From: a virus | Direction: 5' to 3' (one strand) | IMG/VR virus record: IMGVR_UViG_3300042569_001418 | Span: 1 to 33,327 of that record | Length of the DNA: 33,327 nt | Shown here: one piece after another, positions 5,486 through 12,226 of the stretch | Position numbering within the stretch: position 1 is the stretch's first letter | Layout of the letters: each line of letters starts with the position of its first letter | Translations under genes and position numbers: made by a program | The notes under the pieces: model-generated | What the model was told of the DNA's origin: nothing | The model's database searches: none | What the model saw: only the letters and a program-made list of their open reading frames with translations

Positions 5486-5684
5486 TTCCTTCGTCGAACA
5501 AGTTGCACAACATTCCTTTAACAACTGGGATGGTGGCGGAGACGGCAGAATTGGGGACTTATTTTGGCCTGCGATTATCTACGGATTACCCGAAGTTGAC
5601 TTGGAAAAGAAGGTTAGAACAAGGTTTCAGACTATAAAGGCGGAGTATAGTGAAAGACTCTTCTTCAATCAGCCTACTCAGTAG
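5463..5684 (+). CDS. small hypothetical protein
   Basis: 73 residues from ATG 5463, which overlaps the end of the oxygenase-like gene by 23 bases and suggests coupled translation. It contains a Gly/Asp-rich turn (NNWDGGGDGRIGDLFW) and a basic, helical C-terminal half. No family recognised. Three bases separate its stop from the next ATG. Confidence 0.6.
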   Translation: MPKLLPLNSFVEQVAQHSFNNWDGGGDGRIGDLFWPAIIYGLPEVDLEKKVRTRFQTIKAEYSERLFFNQPTQ

Positions 5685-5687
5685 CAA

Positions 5688-6335
5688 ATGAAGCCAAAAA
5701 GTATCCTCTGTCAAATCGACCACCGAGGACGCCTGCACAAACCAGAAACTCTCCAGGAATACGGAAAACTTAGGGATCACATGATTCAAAGGCCATGGGA
5801 GTCGCTCAGTGGCCGGGCCTTCATTGAGCTGGTGACCGAGAAAGGATGCGCCTTCTACGGTTGTCTGTTCAAAGGACTCGACCTTATGGAGCTTCAATAT
5901 CAGCGCCTGTGCTGGCATACGCAAACTCTCATTGGAGTGGATTTTGACAAGTGTGAGGTTAACCCTGGGAAAATGGTCGAGCTTTACACTGAGCAAGGCT
6001 ACAAGCCTTGGCTCGCTTACCGAACGTTTTCTGACGGCCAACACTCCGGAAAAAGCTCCTACCGACTCCTGTGGAAAGTTGACGTGAATCTAAATGTTTC
6101 CTACGAAGAAACTCATGGCTTTATCAAAGCACTTGCCGCGTTAGCTGGGAAAGGGGTGGCGGACAAACATAGCATGGACCCTAGCCGAATGTGGCAAGGT
6201 TCTCGAAAGGGATACGTGCACTACGACCCTGACGCCCCTTTGCTCGACCTGACGGGGCATCCGGTCCCGAAAACACCCAAAACAACTGACACCCAAAACA
6301 ACTGTGAAAACCGCTGTAACGTTCGGGAGGTTTAA
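5688..6335 (+). CDS. AEP (archaeo-eukaryotic primase)-like domain protein
   Basis: 215 residues from ATG 5688. Three primase-polymerase motifs are recognisable: LIGVDFDK (metal-binding Asp 85 and 87), SGKSSYRLLWKVD (residues 120-132, the nucleotide-binding strand), and DPSRMWQGSRKG (from Asp 164, third acidic motif with basic residues). This order fits phage and plasmid AEP or replication-protein primase domains, which make primers or act as small polymerases. There is no PriCT domain or helicase fused; the tail is Pro/Thr/Asn-rich. Shorter than most AEPs, so a helicase partner elsewhere is likely. It overlaps the nucleotidyltransferase gene by 32 bases. Fairly sure of the family, unsure of activity. 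Confidence 0.6.
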   Translation: MKPKSILCQIDHRGRLHKPETLQEYGKLRDHMIQRPWESLSGRAFIELVTEKGCAFYGCLFKGLDLMELQYQRLCWHTQTLIGVDFDKCEVNPGKMVELYTEQGYKPWLAYRTFSDGQHSGKSSYRLLWKVDVNLNVSYEETHGFIKALAALAGKGVADKHSMDPSRMWQGSRKGYVHYDPDAPLLDLTGHPVPKTPKTTDTQNNCENRCNVREV

Positions 6336-6807
6336 CATAGGCCACCCCGGCCATGTTGAGCTAGTTAAAAAGTTGCTCACCCTCGGTTCGACCGCTAAAG
6401 TATATGTGTCCGTGGGGAGAAAGAACAACGATTGGGACCTTCGGGTATTACTTCTGCGAACGCTATGCCGCCAAGCAAGCATTGACCTGAGTAGGGTATC
6501 ATTTCTAAAGGCCATCGATCCCTATGCAGGGTTGTCAGATGTTCTAAAAAGCAGGAAGCAAAGCGAGGTGGTTCTCGTTCTGGGATCTGACCAAGCTTCA
6601 CTCGGACTGCAACTTTCGCACTGCTTTGGTGTTTCTTTTCACGAGAACGAACGAAGTGGTTCGAGCACGGCACTAAGAAAGGTTTTAGACCAAGGCAAAA
6701 CTCCTGCGCCTTTTCAGGGGAACAGGTACGCTTTTAAACTTGCAACACTCTTGAGGCACAATGAAAAGTTCAGAAAAGCTCAAAGAAAAGCTAAGGTATC
6801 TGCTTAG
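6304..6807 (+). CDS. NMNAT-like nucleotidyltransferase
   Basis: 167 residues from GTG 6304, inside the end of the primase-like gene. GRFNIGHPGH (residues 8-17) is the HxGH-type nucleotide-binding motif of the NMN adenylyltransferase / cytidylyltransferase superfamily, and GSSTALR (119-125) matches the C-terminal ISSTxxR signature. The NadM-type members transfer AMP from ATP to NMN to make NAD; others activate phosphorylated small molecules. No NAD-salvage partner such as NadV is in the window, so the substrate is open. The last 47 bases overlap the next gene. Confidence 0.75.
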   Translation: MKTAVTFGRFNIGHPGHVELVKKLLTLGSTAKVYVSVGRKNNDWDLRVLLLRTLCRQASIDLSRVSFLKAIDPYAGLSDVLKSRKQSEVVLVLGSDQASLGLQLSHCFGVSFHENERSGSSTALRKVLDQGKTPAPFQGNRYAFKLATLLRHNEKFRKAQRKAKVSA

Positions 6808-6982
6808 GAGCTACCCTGGCGTCAAAGTGGGTGCTTCATGGCCCTGGAACGACCTGGAGTTTAGAGAGATTGCCTGGGTGGTTCAAGACTATGTGAACAA
6901 CAGTGGGGACGTTGTGAATGAGGACCCTCTTCATGAGTGGGTTGAAGAGTATAACTTTTTTCGCACTGAGACCTTAAGTTAA
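6761..6982 (+). CDS. small hypothetical protein
   Basis: 73 residues from ATG 6761, overlapping the nucleotidyltransferase by 47 bases. Basic N-terminus (MKSSEKLKEKLRYLLRSY) followed by a Trp-rich acidic half (SWPWNDLEFREIAWVV, HEWVEEYNFF). It ends just before cassette 5, so it is the last gene of this transcription unit. No family recognised. Confidence 0.6.
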   Translation: MKSSEKLKEKLRYLLRSYPGVKVGASWPWNDLEFREIAWVVQDYVNNSGDVVNEDPLHEWVEEYNFFRTETLS

Positions 6983-7009
6983 GGCTGGCTGGGAAACCGT
7001 TCACCCTGG

Positions 7010-7051
7010 GGCGGTTTCCCGCCTTGCCCTGACGAGGAATAACGGTATAAT
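7010..7051 (+). promoter_or_regulatory. terminator-promoter cassette 5
   Basis: Perfect hairpin GGCGG-TTTC-CCGCC (7010-7023) flows into -35 TTGCCC (7024-7029); 16-base spacer; -10 TATAAT (7046-7051). Here the spacer is not palindromic. The ATG at 7058 is only 6 bases after the -10 box, so transcription should start at or next to the start codon. Confidence 0.8.
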
Positions 7052-7057
7052 ACAAGT

Positions 7058-7522
7058 ATGGAAAACAACCTCGAAGCATACGTGATGGTCGGTGCCCCCG
7101 GCTCCGGTAAGTCAACCCATGTGGCTAAGCTACTAGAGCTTCACCCAGATGCCGTTGTAATTTCCGGCGATGAAATCCGCGCCGAGCTCTACGGAAACGC
7201 GGACATTCAAGGAAATTACGTAGAAATCCACGACCGCATGCTTGAGATTCTGGAGGAGAGTGTAGGTCGCACCGTGATTATGGACGGAACACATTACAGG
7301 GCAGCTTACCGCAAGGAAGCAATTGCTATACTGAACTCATACGGTTACGATAAGGTTACTGCGGTAGTCATTGAAAAGCCCCTCGCCGTTTGCCTACGCC
7401 AGAATGCTTCTCGCGACCGCAAGGTTCCGGAAGAAGTAATTGAGCGCATGCACGCCTCCTTACAAGCTTCCCTCAAGAATATCACCAACGAACCCTTCCA
7501 CCGTATTGACTTTATATACTGA
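7058..7522 (+). CDS. polynucleotide-kinase-like P-loop protein
   Basis: 154 residues from ATG 7058, probably translated from a leaderless mRNA. Walker A is GAPGSGKST (residues 12-20); VISGDEIRAELYG and VIMDGTHYRAAYRKEA match the acceptor-binding and Walker B-like parts of the T4 Pnkp 5'-kinase / AAA_33 group, and the Arg-rich RQNASRDRKVP is the lid. Such enzymes phosphorylate 5'-OH ends of RNA or DNA. The 3'-phosphatase half of T4 Pnkp is absent here and appears as a separate gene at 10909; an RNA ligase lies at 23121. Other small-molecule kinases of this group cannot be excluded. Confidence 0.75.
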   Translation: MENNLEAYVMVGAPGSGKSTHVAKLLELHPDAVVISGDEIRAELYGNADIQGNYVEIHDRMLEILEESVGRTVIMDGTHYRAAYRKEAIAILNSYGYDKVTAVVIEKPLAVCLRQNASRDRKVPEEVIERMHASLQASLKNITNEPFHRIDFIY

Positions 7523-7526
7523 CGAG

Positions 7527-8255
7527 ATGATAACTTACGACAACAAAATACAGCCGGGGGACGTAGTTGCTCTGGGGGACATTCACGCGACCTGGACTCT
7601 TTTCGAACAATTTTTGGAGTGGGTGAAAGGGTCTCAAGCCACCGTCATACTTTTAGGTGACATGATTGATCGTGGTAGGGGCGACCTGAAAGTTTTGGAG
7701 TATACGAAAAAGCTCCTCGACGATCCGGAAAGTTGGGGGCTTCAAGCCTTTTATGCCCTGATGGGAAACCACGAGAGGATGTTTCTTGATGCTTTGGAAG
7801 ACCCATTCGGCAGTAGCTACGTGCTGTGGGTTCAAAACGGCGGAAACTATGACCAGGTTGGTGAGATGGAAAGAAAGCATAAGGAGTGGATTCGGGAGCT
7901 GCCCTTATACATGACGATTGCGGACACTCTCTTCATTCACGCGGGGATCTACCCCGGTCACGACCCTGCAAAGCTCATCGCCGACGGAAGGGGGGAGGCA
8001 CTGCTATGGATTCGTCAACCTTTCTTGACCTATGGGCCGGAGTTCGAAGGGTGGAACCCGAGACTGAAGAAAGTTGTTCACGGGCATACCCCCACCAACT
8101 TCGAAGAACCCCCACAGGACTATATCCCGATTGTGATGGGGCAACGCGTAAATATAGATACGGGTGCGTTTATTAAGACGAAGGGTCGCCTAACCGCTTA
8201 CAACGTCACTCAAAATACTTTTCACCAATTTTCACGGCAACCTCGCAAGGACTAG
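7527..8255 (+). CDS. PPP-type metallophosphatase (Ser/Thr phosphatase or ApaH-like)
   Basis: 242 residues from ATG 7527, four bases after the kinase-like gene. All PPP metal motifs are present: GDIHATW (Asp 18, His 20), GDMIDRG, GNHERM, a His in FIHAGIYPG, and VHGHTP. The family includes lambda phosphatase, which removes phosphate from Ser/Thr/Tyr/His of proteins, and ApaH, which splits Ap4A. The length (~240) fits phage lambda-type PPPs. Being next to a polynucleotide-kinase-like gene leaves a nucleic-acid or 2',3'-cyclic phosphate substrate possible. It acts in the host cytoplasm. Confidence 0.8.
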   Translation: MITYDNKIQPGDVVALGDIHATWTLFEQFLEWVKGSQATVILLGDMIDRGRGDLKVLEYTKKLLDDPESWGLQAFYALMGNHERMFLDALEDPFGSSYVLWVQNGGNYDQVGEMERKHKEWIRELPLYMTIADTLFIHAGIYPGHDPAKLIADGRGEALLWIRQPFLTYGPEFEGWNPRLKKVVHGHTPTNFEEPPQDYIPIVMGQRVNIDTGAFIKTKGRLTAYNVTQNTFHQFSRQPRKD

Positions 8256-8283
8256 TATAGAGCCAAGTTCCGACACCAAAACA

Positions 8284-9168
8284 ATGAAACTGCTTCTCGT
8301 AGACACATCCGCGCTATTCTTTCGCTCTCGCTCAGCTCTCTGTCGAGCTATGGGTGAAATGGTTACGAGCTATGGAGCACCGGTAACTGGGACTTATGGG
8401 TTTTGCAACGCCTTATTCGCCGTAATGGCTCAGTACGAGTACGATTGCGTAGTTCCTTGTACCGATAAGGGTGGGAACTTTCGCAAGACAGAATCTGGTA
8501 CTTATAAGGCGAATCGAGAAAAGGCCAGCGTTGAGCACTACTCCGACCTTTCCCTCCTGGTTGAAGACGTCCTTCCAGCTCTTGGCTTTTCGCCAGTGGG
8601 TGCCCAGGGTTTTGAGGCGGACGATGTTGTAGCCCATATTTCTCGTAACTCTCCTGCGTATAGTGAAGTTCACATTTTGACTTGCGACAAGGACTTGCTT
8701 CAGCTCGTCAACGACAGAGTAAAGGTGCTGCTTTTCAACTCAGCTAAGAAAATGGAGATGGTTGACATTGAGGGTGTTAAGAGGCACTTCGGTGTTCCCC
8801 CCTCAGACGTCAAGTTCTTCAAGGCTTTGTCTGGGGACTCCTCAGATAACATATCAGGTGTCTCCGGCGTTGGCCCGAAGACCGCTGTGAAGATAATCCA
8901 AGAGTGCCAAACCAGCGGTACAAACTCAGAGCTGTCGCTCGCCGATCGAATCGCGTTTCATCCTAAAGTGGTTTCAACTGCGTCCACATTCTTTAGTAAC
9001 CTTCGCTTGGTCACTCTTGAGAACGACGTCCCCGACATGTCGTGGTACGCATCTTCACCGCCGTCTGAACAGAGTGTAGAAGCACTCTTTGAGGGTTTAG
9101 AGTTCAAGTCGTACTTGAAGCCAGCACGGTTGAGCAAGATTCTGAAAACACTCAAGGTTGTTTCGTAG
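8284..9168 (+). CDS. 5'-3' exonuclease / flap endonuclease family
   Basis: 294 residues from ATG 8284, after a CA-rich leader without Shine-Dalgarno. The layout is that of the Pol I 5'-nuclease domain and T5-type flap nucleases: an early Asp in LLLVDTSALFF, basic YKANREK, acidic FEADDVV, TCDKDLLQLV, GDSSDNI, and the helix-hairpin-helix GVSGVGPKTAVKII. It would remove RNA primers or flaps during phage replication. Length fits the stand-alone phage form. Most metal ligands are visible, so it is probably active. Confidence 0.85.
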   Translation: MKLLLVDTSALFFRSRSALCRAMGEMVTSYGAPVTGTYGFCNALFAVMAQYEYDCVVPCTDKGGNFRKTESGTYKANREKASVEHYSDLSLLVEDVLPALGFSPVGAQGFEADDVVAHISRNSPAYSEVHILTCDKDLLQLVNDRVKVLLFNSAKKMEMVDIEGVKRHFGVPPSDVKFFKALSGDSSDNISGVSGVGPKTAVKIIQECQTSGTNSELSLADRIAFHPKVVSTASTFFSNLRLVTLENDVPDMSWYASSPPSEQSVEALFEGLEFKSYLKPARLSKILKTLKVVS

Positions 9169-9199
9169 GACGAATAACTACCGATCACACCTTCGGACC

Positions 9200-9445
9200 A
9201 TGAAATACCCGTGTGTCCGCCCCAGACTCACTTACCTCCGCATCCTTGGAAATATTGCGTTGGTAGTTGGACAATTTGTTTTGCTTTTCTTGGACCGCAA
9301 GGTGGGCCTATTAATTCTGATTACAGGGAGCACTCTGAGCCTTCCATTTTTTGTAAAGAAAAAGCAGTGGGATGTGGTAGCTGTCATCGTAGTAGGTATT
9401 ACCCTGAACGTCTTTGGGCTAATACACAATCCAGTCCCTAACTAG
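9200..9445 (+). CDS. small integral membrane protein
   Basis: 81 residues from ATG 9200. Three hydrophobic helices are clear: ILGNIALVVGQFVLLFL, GLLILITGSTLSLPFFV and VVAVIVVGITLNVFGLI, joined by short basic loops (DRK, KKKQ). The basic N-terminus suggests that it faces the cytoplasm. No family recognised; small phage membrane proteins can act in superinfection exclusion or lysis control, but nothing here shows that. Last gene before cassette 6. Confidence 0.7.
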   Translation: MKYPCVRPRLTYLRILGNIALVVGQFVLLFLDRKVGLLILITGSTLSLPFFVKKKQWDVVAVIVVGITLNVFGLIHNPVPN

Positions 9446-9482
9446 TCCTTGTGGGAGAGTGGGCGGTTAACCCTCCTTCATG

Positions 9483-9527
9483 GGGCGGTTTTCGCCCTTT
9501 GTTTCTGCCTCGCAGAAACGGTATAGT
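9483..9527 (+). promoter_or_regulatory. terminator-promoter cassette 6
   Basis: Hairpin GGGCG-GTTTT-CGCCC (9483-9497), then -35 TTGTTT (9499-9504), 17-base spacer, -10 TATAGT (9522-9527). GTTTCTGC-CTC-GCAGAAAC is a perfect 8-base inverted repeat spanning the -35 and the spacer. A second GGGCGGTTAACCC unit lies just upstream (about 9461-9473). Start codons follow within 2-6 bases. Confidence 0.8.
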
Positions 9528-9533
9528 AAATGT

Positions 9534-9692
9534 ATGGAAAACGACTCAGTCCGCTCCAAACTTGGACCCCGCCAAAAGGGCCGAAAACGAAAAGGCAGGG
9601 CCAAGCCCCAAGCCCTTCGCCAAGCGAGAGCTCGCCGCGCCTGCCTCCTTCAAAAGTTGACTCCTCAGTCCCACCCACAAGCAAAGCAATGA
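9534..9692 (+). CDS. small very basic protein
   Basis: 52 residues, about one third Arg/Lys (GPRQKGRKRKGRAKPQALRQ). ATG 9534 stands 6 bases after the -10 box, the same spacing as at 7058 and 14604, and the stop overlaps the next start (ATGA at 9689). A competing ATG at 9530 opens a longer frame that runs through to 9967; the spacing and the ATGA overlap favour 9534. The protein would bind nucleic acid by charge alone. A third frame across the same bases is also open and looks protein-like, so the frame is not certain. Confidence 0.45.
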   Translation: MENDSVRSKLGPRQKGRKRKGRAKPQALRQARARRACLLQKLTPQSHPQAKQ

Positions 9693-9967
9693 CCTGCACC
9701 CCTGCCACTGAGAAGAGTGAAACTAATGCTTCTGCCCTTGCGTCTGAGTACAACGGGGTTTGGGCGTCTGTTCACGATGCCCGAAAGAAACTTATCCAAG
9801 CGAACTGCCCCTCTCGCGGTACTAGGGATGAGGAAGCATGGGAGTTATTCTGCGAGGAACGGGAAGCGGCTCTTGAAAAGCTCAGGCAAGTAGAGGACTA
9901 CCTCATGGACTTGGCTTTCCAGTACTCCTGCGAAGCTTCTAGCAACCTTTCTGTGGAGCATGTGTAG
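9689..9967 (+). CDS. hypothetical coiled-coil protein
   Basis: 92 residues from ATG 9689, overlapping the upstream stop (ATGA). After a Thr/Ser-rich start it is mostly helical and charged (ARKKLIQANCPS, CEEREAALEKLRQVEDYLMDLAFQY), a probable coiled coil. The same frame is open upstream to ATG 9530, giving a 145-residue version with a Pro/Ser-rich N-terminus. No family recognised. Confidence 0.6.
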   Translation: MTCTPATEKSETNASALASEYNGVWASVHDARKKLIQANCPSRGTRDEEAWELFCEEREAALEKLRQVEDYLMDLAFQYSCEASSNLSVEHV

Positions 9968-9970
9968 GAC

Positions 9971-10300
9971 ATGGAAAACAGCAACTTAAGCAAAATTAAG
10001 CCGAAACTGCGAACGAACGGCAGAGTCTCGGGGAACTTCGGAAGGAACAAAATCCAAGGTAAACTAGGAACCCTGGACCTCAGCTCTGAGGTACTGAACA
10101 AGGAAAACCTGCAGATCCCGAACCGGGCCGCAGTTTACGAGCGACTCGAACAAGCCTATAATACCACCACGGACCCTAAACTTAGGGCCACCCTGGCTGA
10201 AATGCTTAGAAAGCGAAAAGCTACGGTCCGAGTCAGAGATGTGACGAAAACCAGCAAACCACGATCAGACTACTGGGATGAGGTCAACCGTGTACGATAA
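9971..10300 (+). CDS. hypothetical basic protein
   Basis: 109 residues from ATG 9971. The first 50 residues are Lys/Asn/Gly-rich and probably disordered (SKIKPKLRTNGRVSGNFGRN); the rest is helical with a Leu/Arg pattern (AVYERLEQAYNTTTDPKLRA, LAEMLRKRKATVRVRD). The basic helix could bind nucleic acid. The last 23 bases overlap the next gene. No family recognised. Confidence 0.65.
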   Translation: MENSNLSKIKPKLRTNGRVSGNFGRNKIQGKLGTLDLSSEVLNKENLQIPNRAAVYERLEQAYNTTTDPKLRATLAEMLRKRKATVRVRDVTKTSKPRSDYWDEVNRVR

Positions 10301-10529
10301 ACCTGCCCCGTACAAGTCACCCCTTCGAGTTGGGTTTAACTTCCCCTCGTTCGTAACCTACAAGTGCCCCACTACGGATGTACTCGTGGGGAAAGTTTAC
10401 AAAAATGCCGAAGGAAAGTGGTATCTTACCTCTTCGTACCTAAGGTGGCAACCAATCGAGGTTTTCACTAAGATAGGGGGCTTTCTCTTCCTAAACCAAC
10501 TTCACAAGAGGCGACACCATACCCAATGA
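10278..10529 (+). CDS. small hypothetical protein
   Basis: 83 residues from ATG 10278, overlapping the previous gene by 23 bases and the next by 4 (ATGA). The sequence suggests a small beta-barrel-like fold: TYKCPTTDVLVGKVYKNAEG then WYLTSSYLRWQPIEVF, with a basic His/Arg tail. No family recognised. Confidence 0.6.
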   Translation: MRSTVYDKPAPYKSPLRVGFNFPSFVTYKCPTTDVLVGKVYKNAEGKWYLTSSYLRWQPIEVFTKIGGFLFLNQLHKRRHHTQ

Positions 10530-10645
10530 AACCAACAAACCCCACTCGAACACTCAACCATCTGAACCTTGTTAAGAAGGGTACCCAGAAGAGGGTGGCA
10601 CTCTACAAGGCTCAGCTTGAAATGGCCAAAAAACCCCAATCCTAA
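10526..10645 (+). CDS. small basic peptide
   Basis: 39 residues (begins MKPTNPTRTLNHLNLVKKGT, ends QLEMAKKPQS). ATG 10526 overlaps the upstream TGA. Strongly basic with one amphipathic helix. The tight placement, with 3 bases to the next ATG, supports real translation. No known family. Confidence 0.55.
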   Translation: MKPTNPTRTLNHLNLVKKGTQKRVALYKAQLEMAKKPQS

Positions 10646-10648
10646 CCC

Positions 10649-10912
10649 ATGAGCCATACTTCCGCGATTACACAGGTCTTTACACAGTGTGAAGGTGAAG
10701 AAATTCACCGTTCGGTGAGTCTCCCCAACTCAGACTGGCTCGTTTTAGCTCAGTGTGCCGAAGCCTTTTCCTCCACCTTCAGGGCACAAGCGAGTCAGGT
10801 TATTGCAACTTATGTGACACGTGGACAGCTTGATTTGGCTGTGAGCGAGGCAGCGAAAATGAACATATTGCTTCAAAAACTAGACAGTATTTATATTGCC
10901 CTTGTGTCGTGA
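10649..10912 (+). CDS. hypothetical helical protein
   Basis: 87 residues from ATG 10649. Starts MSHTSAITQVFTQCEGEEIH, then a mostly helical body (WLVLAQCAEAFSSTF, LAVSEAAKMNILLQKLDSIY). The stop overlaps the GTG of the phosphatase gene (GTGA), so the two are probably co-translated. No family recognised. Confidence 0.65.
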   Translation: MSHTSAITQVFTQCEGEEIHRSVSLPNSDWLVLAQCAEAFSSTFRAQASQVIATYVTRGQLDLAVSEAAKMNILLQKLDSIYIALVS

Positions 10913-11310
10913 CACCTAAAAATAACCCCTTAGTAGTGTTTGACATTGATATGACACTTACGAGTGAGTGGTATTACGAAGATAATGTTGCAACGCTTCG
11001 AGCCAATTTGCCACTCGTTCAACTTGCGACATTGCTGGCTGACTCCGGGGTTTCAATCGTGATATCCACTGCTCGCCCAAATCGTCTTCGAGCCGACTCA
11101 GAAAACTGGCTACAAAGTGTGGGTGTTAAGTTCGACGCCTTATACATGAGAGAGGACGGGGACGATCGCCCCGACCACTACGTTAAGACCGAGCAAGCTC
11201 TCGCAATTATTGAAGATTTCGGACGTCCTTCGCTTTGGTACGACGACAACCAAGACAACTGTAAAGTTGTGAGAGAACTTGGGATTCCTTGTGTTCAGGT
11301 TATGCAATGA
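10909..11310 (+). CDS. HAD phosphatase, PNKP 3'-phosphatase-like
   Basis: 133 residues from GTG 10909, start overlapping the upstream stop. Catalytic Asp pair in VVFDIDMT (Asp 12 and 14), motif II Ser/Thr in SIVISTARP, LYMREDGDDRPDHYVK with the conserved Lys, and acidic motif IV in WYDDNQDN. The Arg-x-x-x-Asp-x-Arg-x-Asp region and the small cap-less size match the 3'-phosphatase half of T4 polynucleotide kinase, which clears 3'-phosphates or 2',3'-cyclic phosphates before RNA ligation. With the kinase-like protein at 7058 it would reconstitute a split Pnkp. A nucleotidase role is the main alternative. Confidence 0.75.
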   Translation: MTPKNNPLVVFDIDMTLTSEWYYEDNVATLRANLPLVQLATLLADSGVSIVISTARPNRLRADSENWLQSVGVKFDALYMREDGDDRPDHYVKTEQALAIIEDFGRPSLWYDDNQDNCKVVRELGIPCVQVMQ

Positions 11311-11354
11311 TTCATACACACTCGCACCACCCCCCTAGGAAAAGAAGAGACATA

Positions 11355-11720
11355 ATGGCTACCATGGCCGAAATGAGCTTCCACCTGCCAAACGTCGTAC
11401 CTGAGCGACAGGAGCTTGTTGCAAAGTTCATGGTAGAGCAACTTCGTGGTGCGCCCACGGTGCCAAACAACCACTCAAAACACCAAACACCAACCATGAG
11501 AATTGATCCTGTTATTTCCGTTTCCCTGCCTCGTGAAACTTGGTCGCTCATAAACGACCTTCTCAAGGAGAAGCAAGCGTCTTTCGAACGTGACATTGAC
11601 CGAGTGGACGACATCGGTAGGGCTGACTACGCTCAAGTTCTAATTGATTGCGCCGAACAATGCAAGCAAGCATCAGACGAAATCTGTTTAGCACATTCAC
11701 TGGCGTCCTTCGACCTCTGA
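11355..11720 (+). CDS. hypothetical protein
   Basis: 121 residues from ATG 11355, which follows a purine-rich stretch; an in-frame ATG at 11307 overlaps the upstream stop (ATGA) but would add an unlikely His/Arg/Pro segment. The N-terminal part (SFHLPNVVPERQELVAKFMV) and the C-terminal helical part (VSLPRETWSLINDLLKEKQA) are joined by a His/Asn-rich linker. An internal ATG at about residue 48 might begin a separate product. No family recognised. Confidence 0.55.
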   Translation: MATMAEMSFHLPNVVPERQELVAKFMVEQLRGAPTVPNNHSKHQTPTMRIDPVISVSLPRETWSLINDLLKEKQASFERDIDRVDDIGRADYAQVLIDCAEQCKQASDEICLAHSLASFDL

Positions 11721-11741
11721 GTCCCACAATCCCCCGGTCAA

Positions 11742-12050
11742 ATGTTGTCCACTGACACACGACTTCAACTACAAACCATTGCAGACCGAATCTCAAGAAA
11801 CGATGAGGTTTCCTTTGAGGAGATTTCCCTTATTCAGAAATGGTCAGACCACAATCGCCACGCCTACGAGATCCTTCAGAAAGCACGTCGGAGGGCAATC
11901 TCGGGGGAGCCTGAGCCGGGGTCTCTCGACGAACTTATCGACGGGATGAACCTCGGCTTTGCGGATCCTTCCTCTCATTTAGTTGGACCCCACCCAATCC
12001 CCAGACGATCTTGCAAACTTTTTCAGGGCGCCTCCGTGGCTGAGACATGA
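11742..12050 (+). CDS. cyanophage-type hypothetical protein, probable 3' frameshift
   Basis: From ATG 11742 this frame gives 102 residues. The first ~75 (RLQLQTIADRI, EISLIQKWSDHNRHAYEIL, RRRAISGEPEPGSLDELID, MNLGFADPSSH) fit a helical family I associate with cyanophages. After that the frame turns into an Arg/Pro-rich tail, while the frame one base on reads PDDLANFFRAPPWLRHD to TAA 12052, the expected family end. One extra base in the C-rich run near 11988-12003 would explain it. Both frames end by overlapping the next start at 12047. Either a decayed end, a programmed shift or an indel error. Confidence 0.65.
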   Translation: MLSTDTRLQLQTIADRISRNDEVSFEEISLIQKWSDHNRHAYEILQKARRRAISGEPEPGSLDELIDGMNLGFADPSSHLVGPHPIPRRSCKLFQGASVAET

Positions 12051-12226
12051 CTAAAGACCCTGACACTTCTGTCACAGGGGCAGAGGCCAAGCTCGAGACT
12101 TTAGATCCCACAACCCCGTGGTACGAGTTTCTCTCCTACTGTGAAGCTTGTCGGAGCTTGAACGTGAAAGCGTCTGTTGGTCGCTTCACCCGTTACCAAA
12201 ACTATATTCGAACAATTTCGCTATGA
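12047..12226 (+). CDS. small hypothetical protein
   Basis: 59 residues. ATG 12047 overlaps the upstream TGA, and its own TGA overlaps the dTMP kinase ATG (ATGA at 12223), so it is firmly embedded in the operon. Acidic, Thr-rich N-terminus (MTKDPDTSVTGAEAKLETLD), then WYEFLSYCEACRSLNVKASV and a basic helix. Two Cys three residues apart are too few for a zinc site alone. No family recognised. Confidence 0.7.
   Translation: MTKDPDTSVTGAEAKLETLDPTTPWYEFLSYCEACRSLNVKASVGRFTRYQNYIRTISL

Noticed and set aside
9530-9967. Single 145-codon gene from ATG 9530
   Set aside because: The first 53 codons give a Pro/Ser-rich sequence; ATG 9534 has the -10 spacing seen at two other genes and its stop overlaps ATG 9689. 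Kept as an alternative only.
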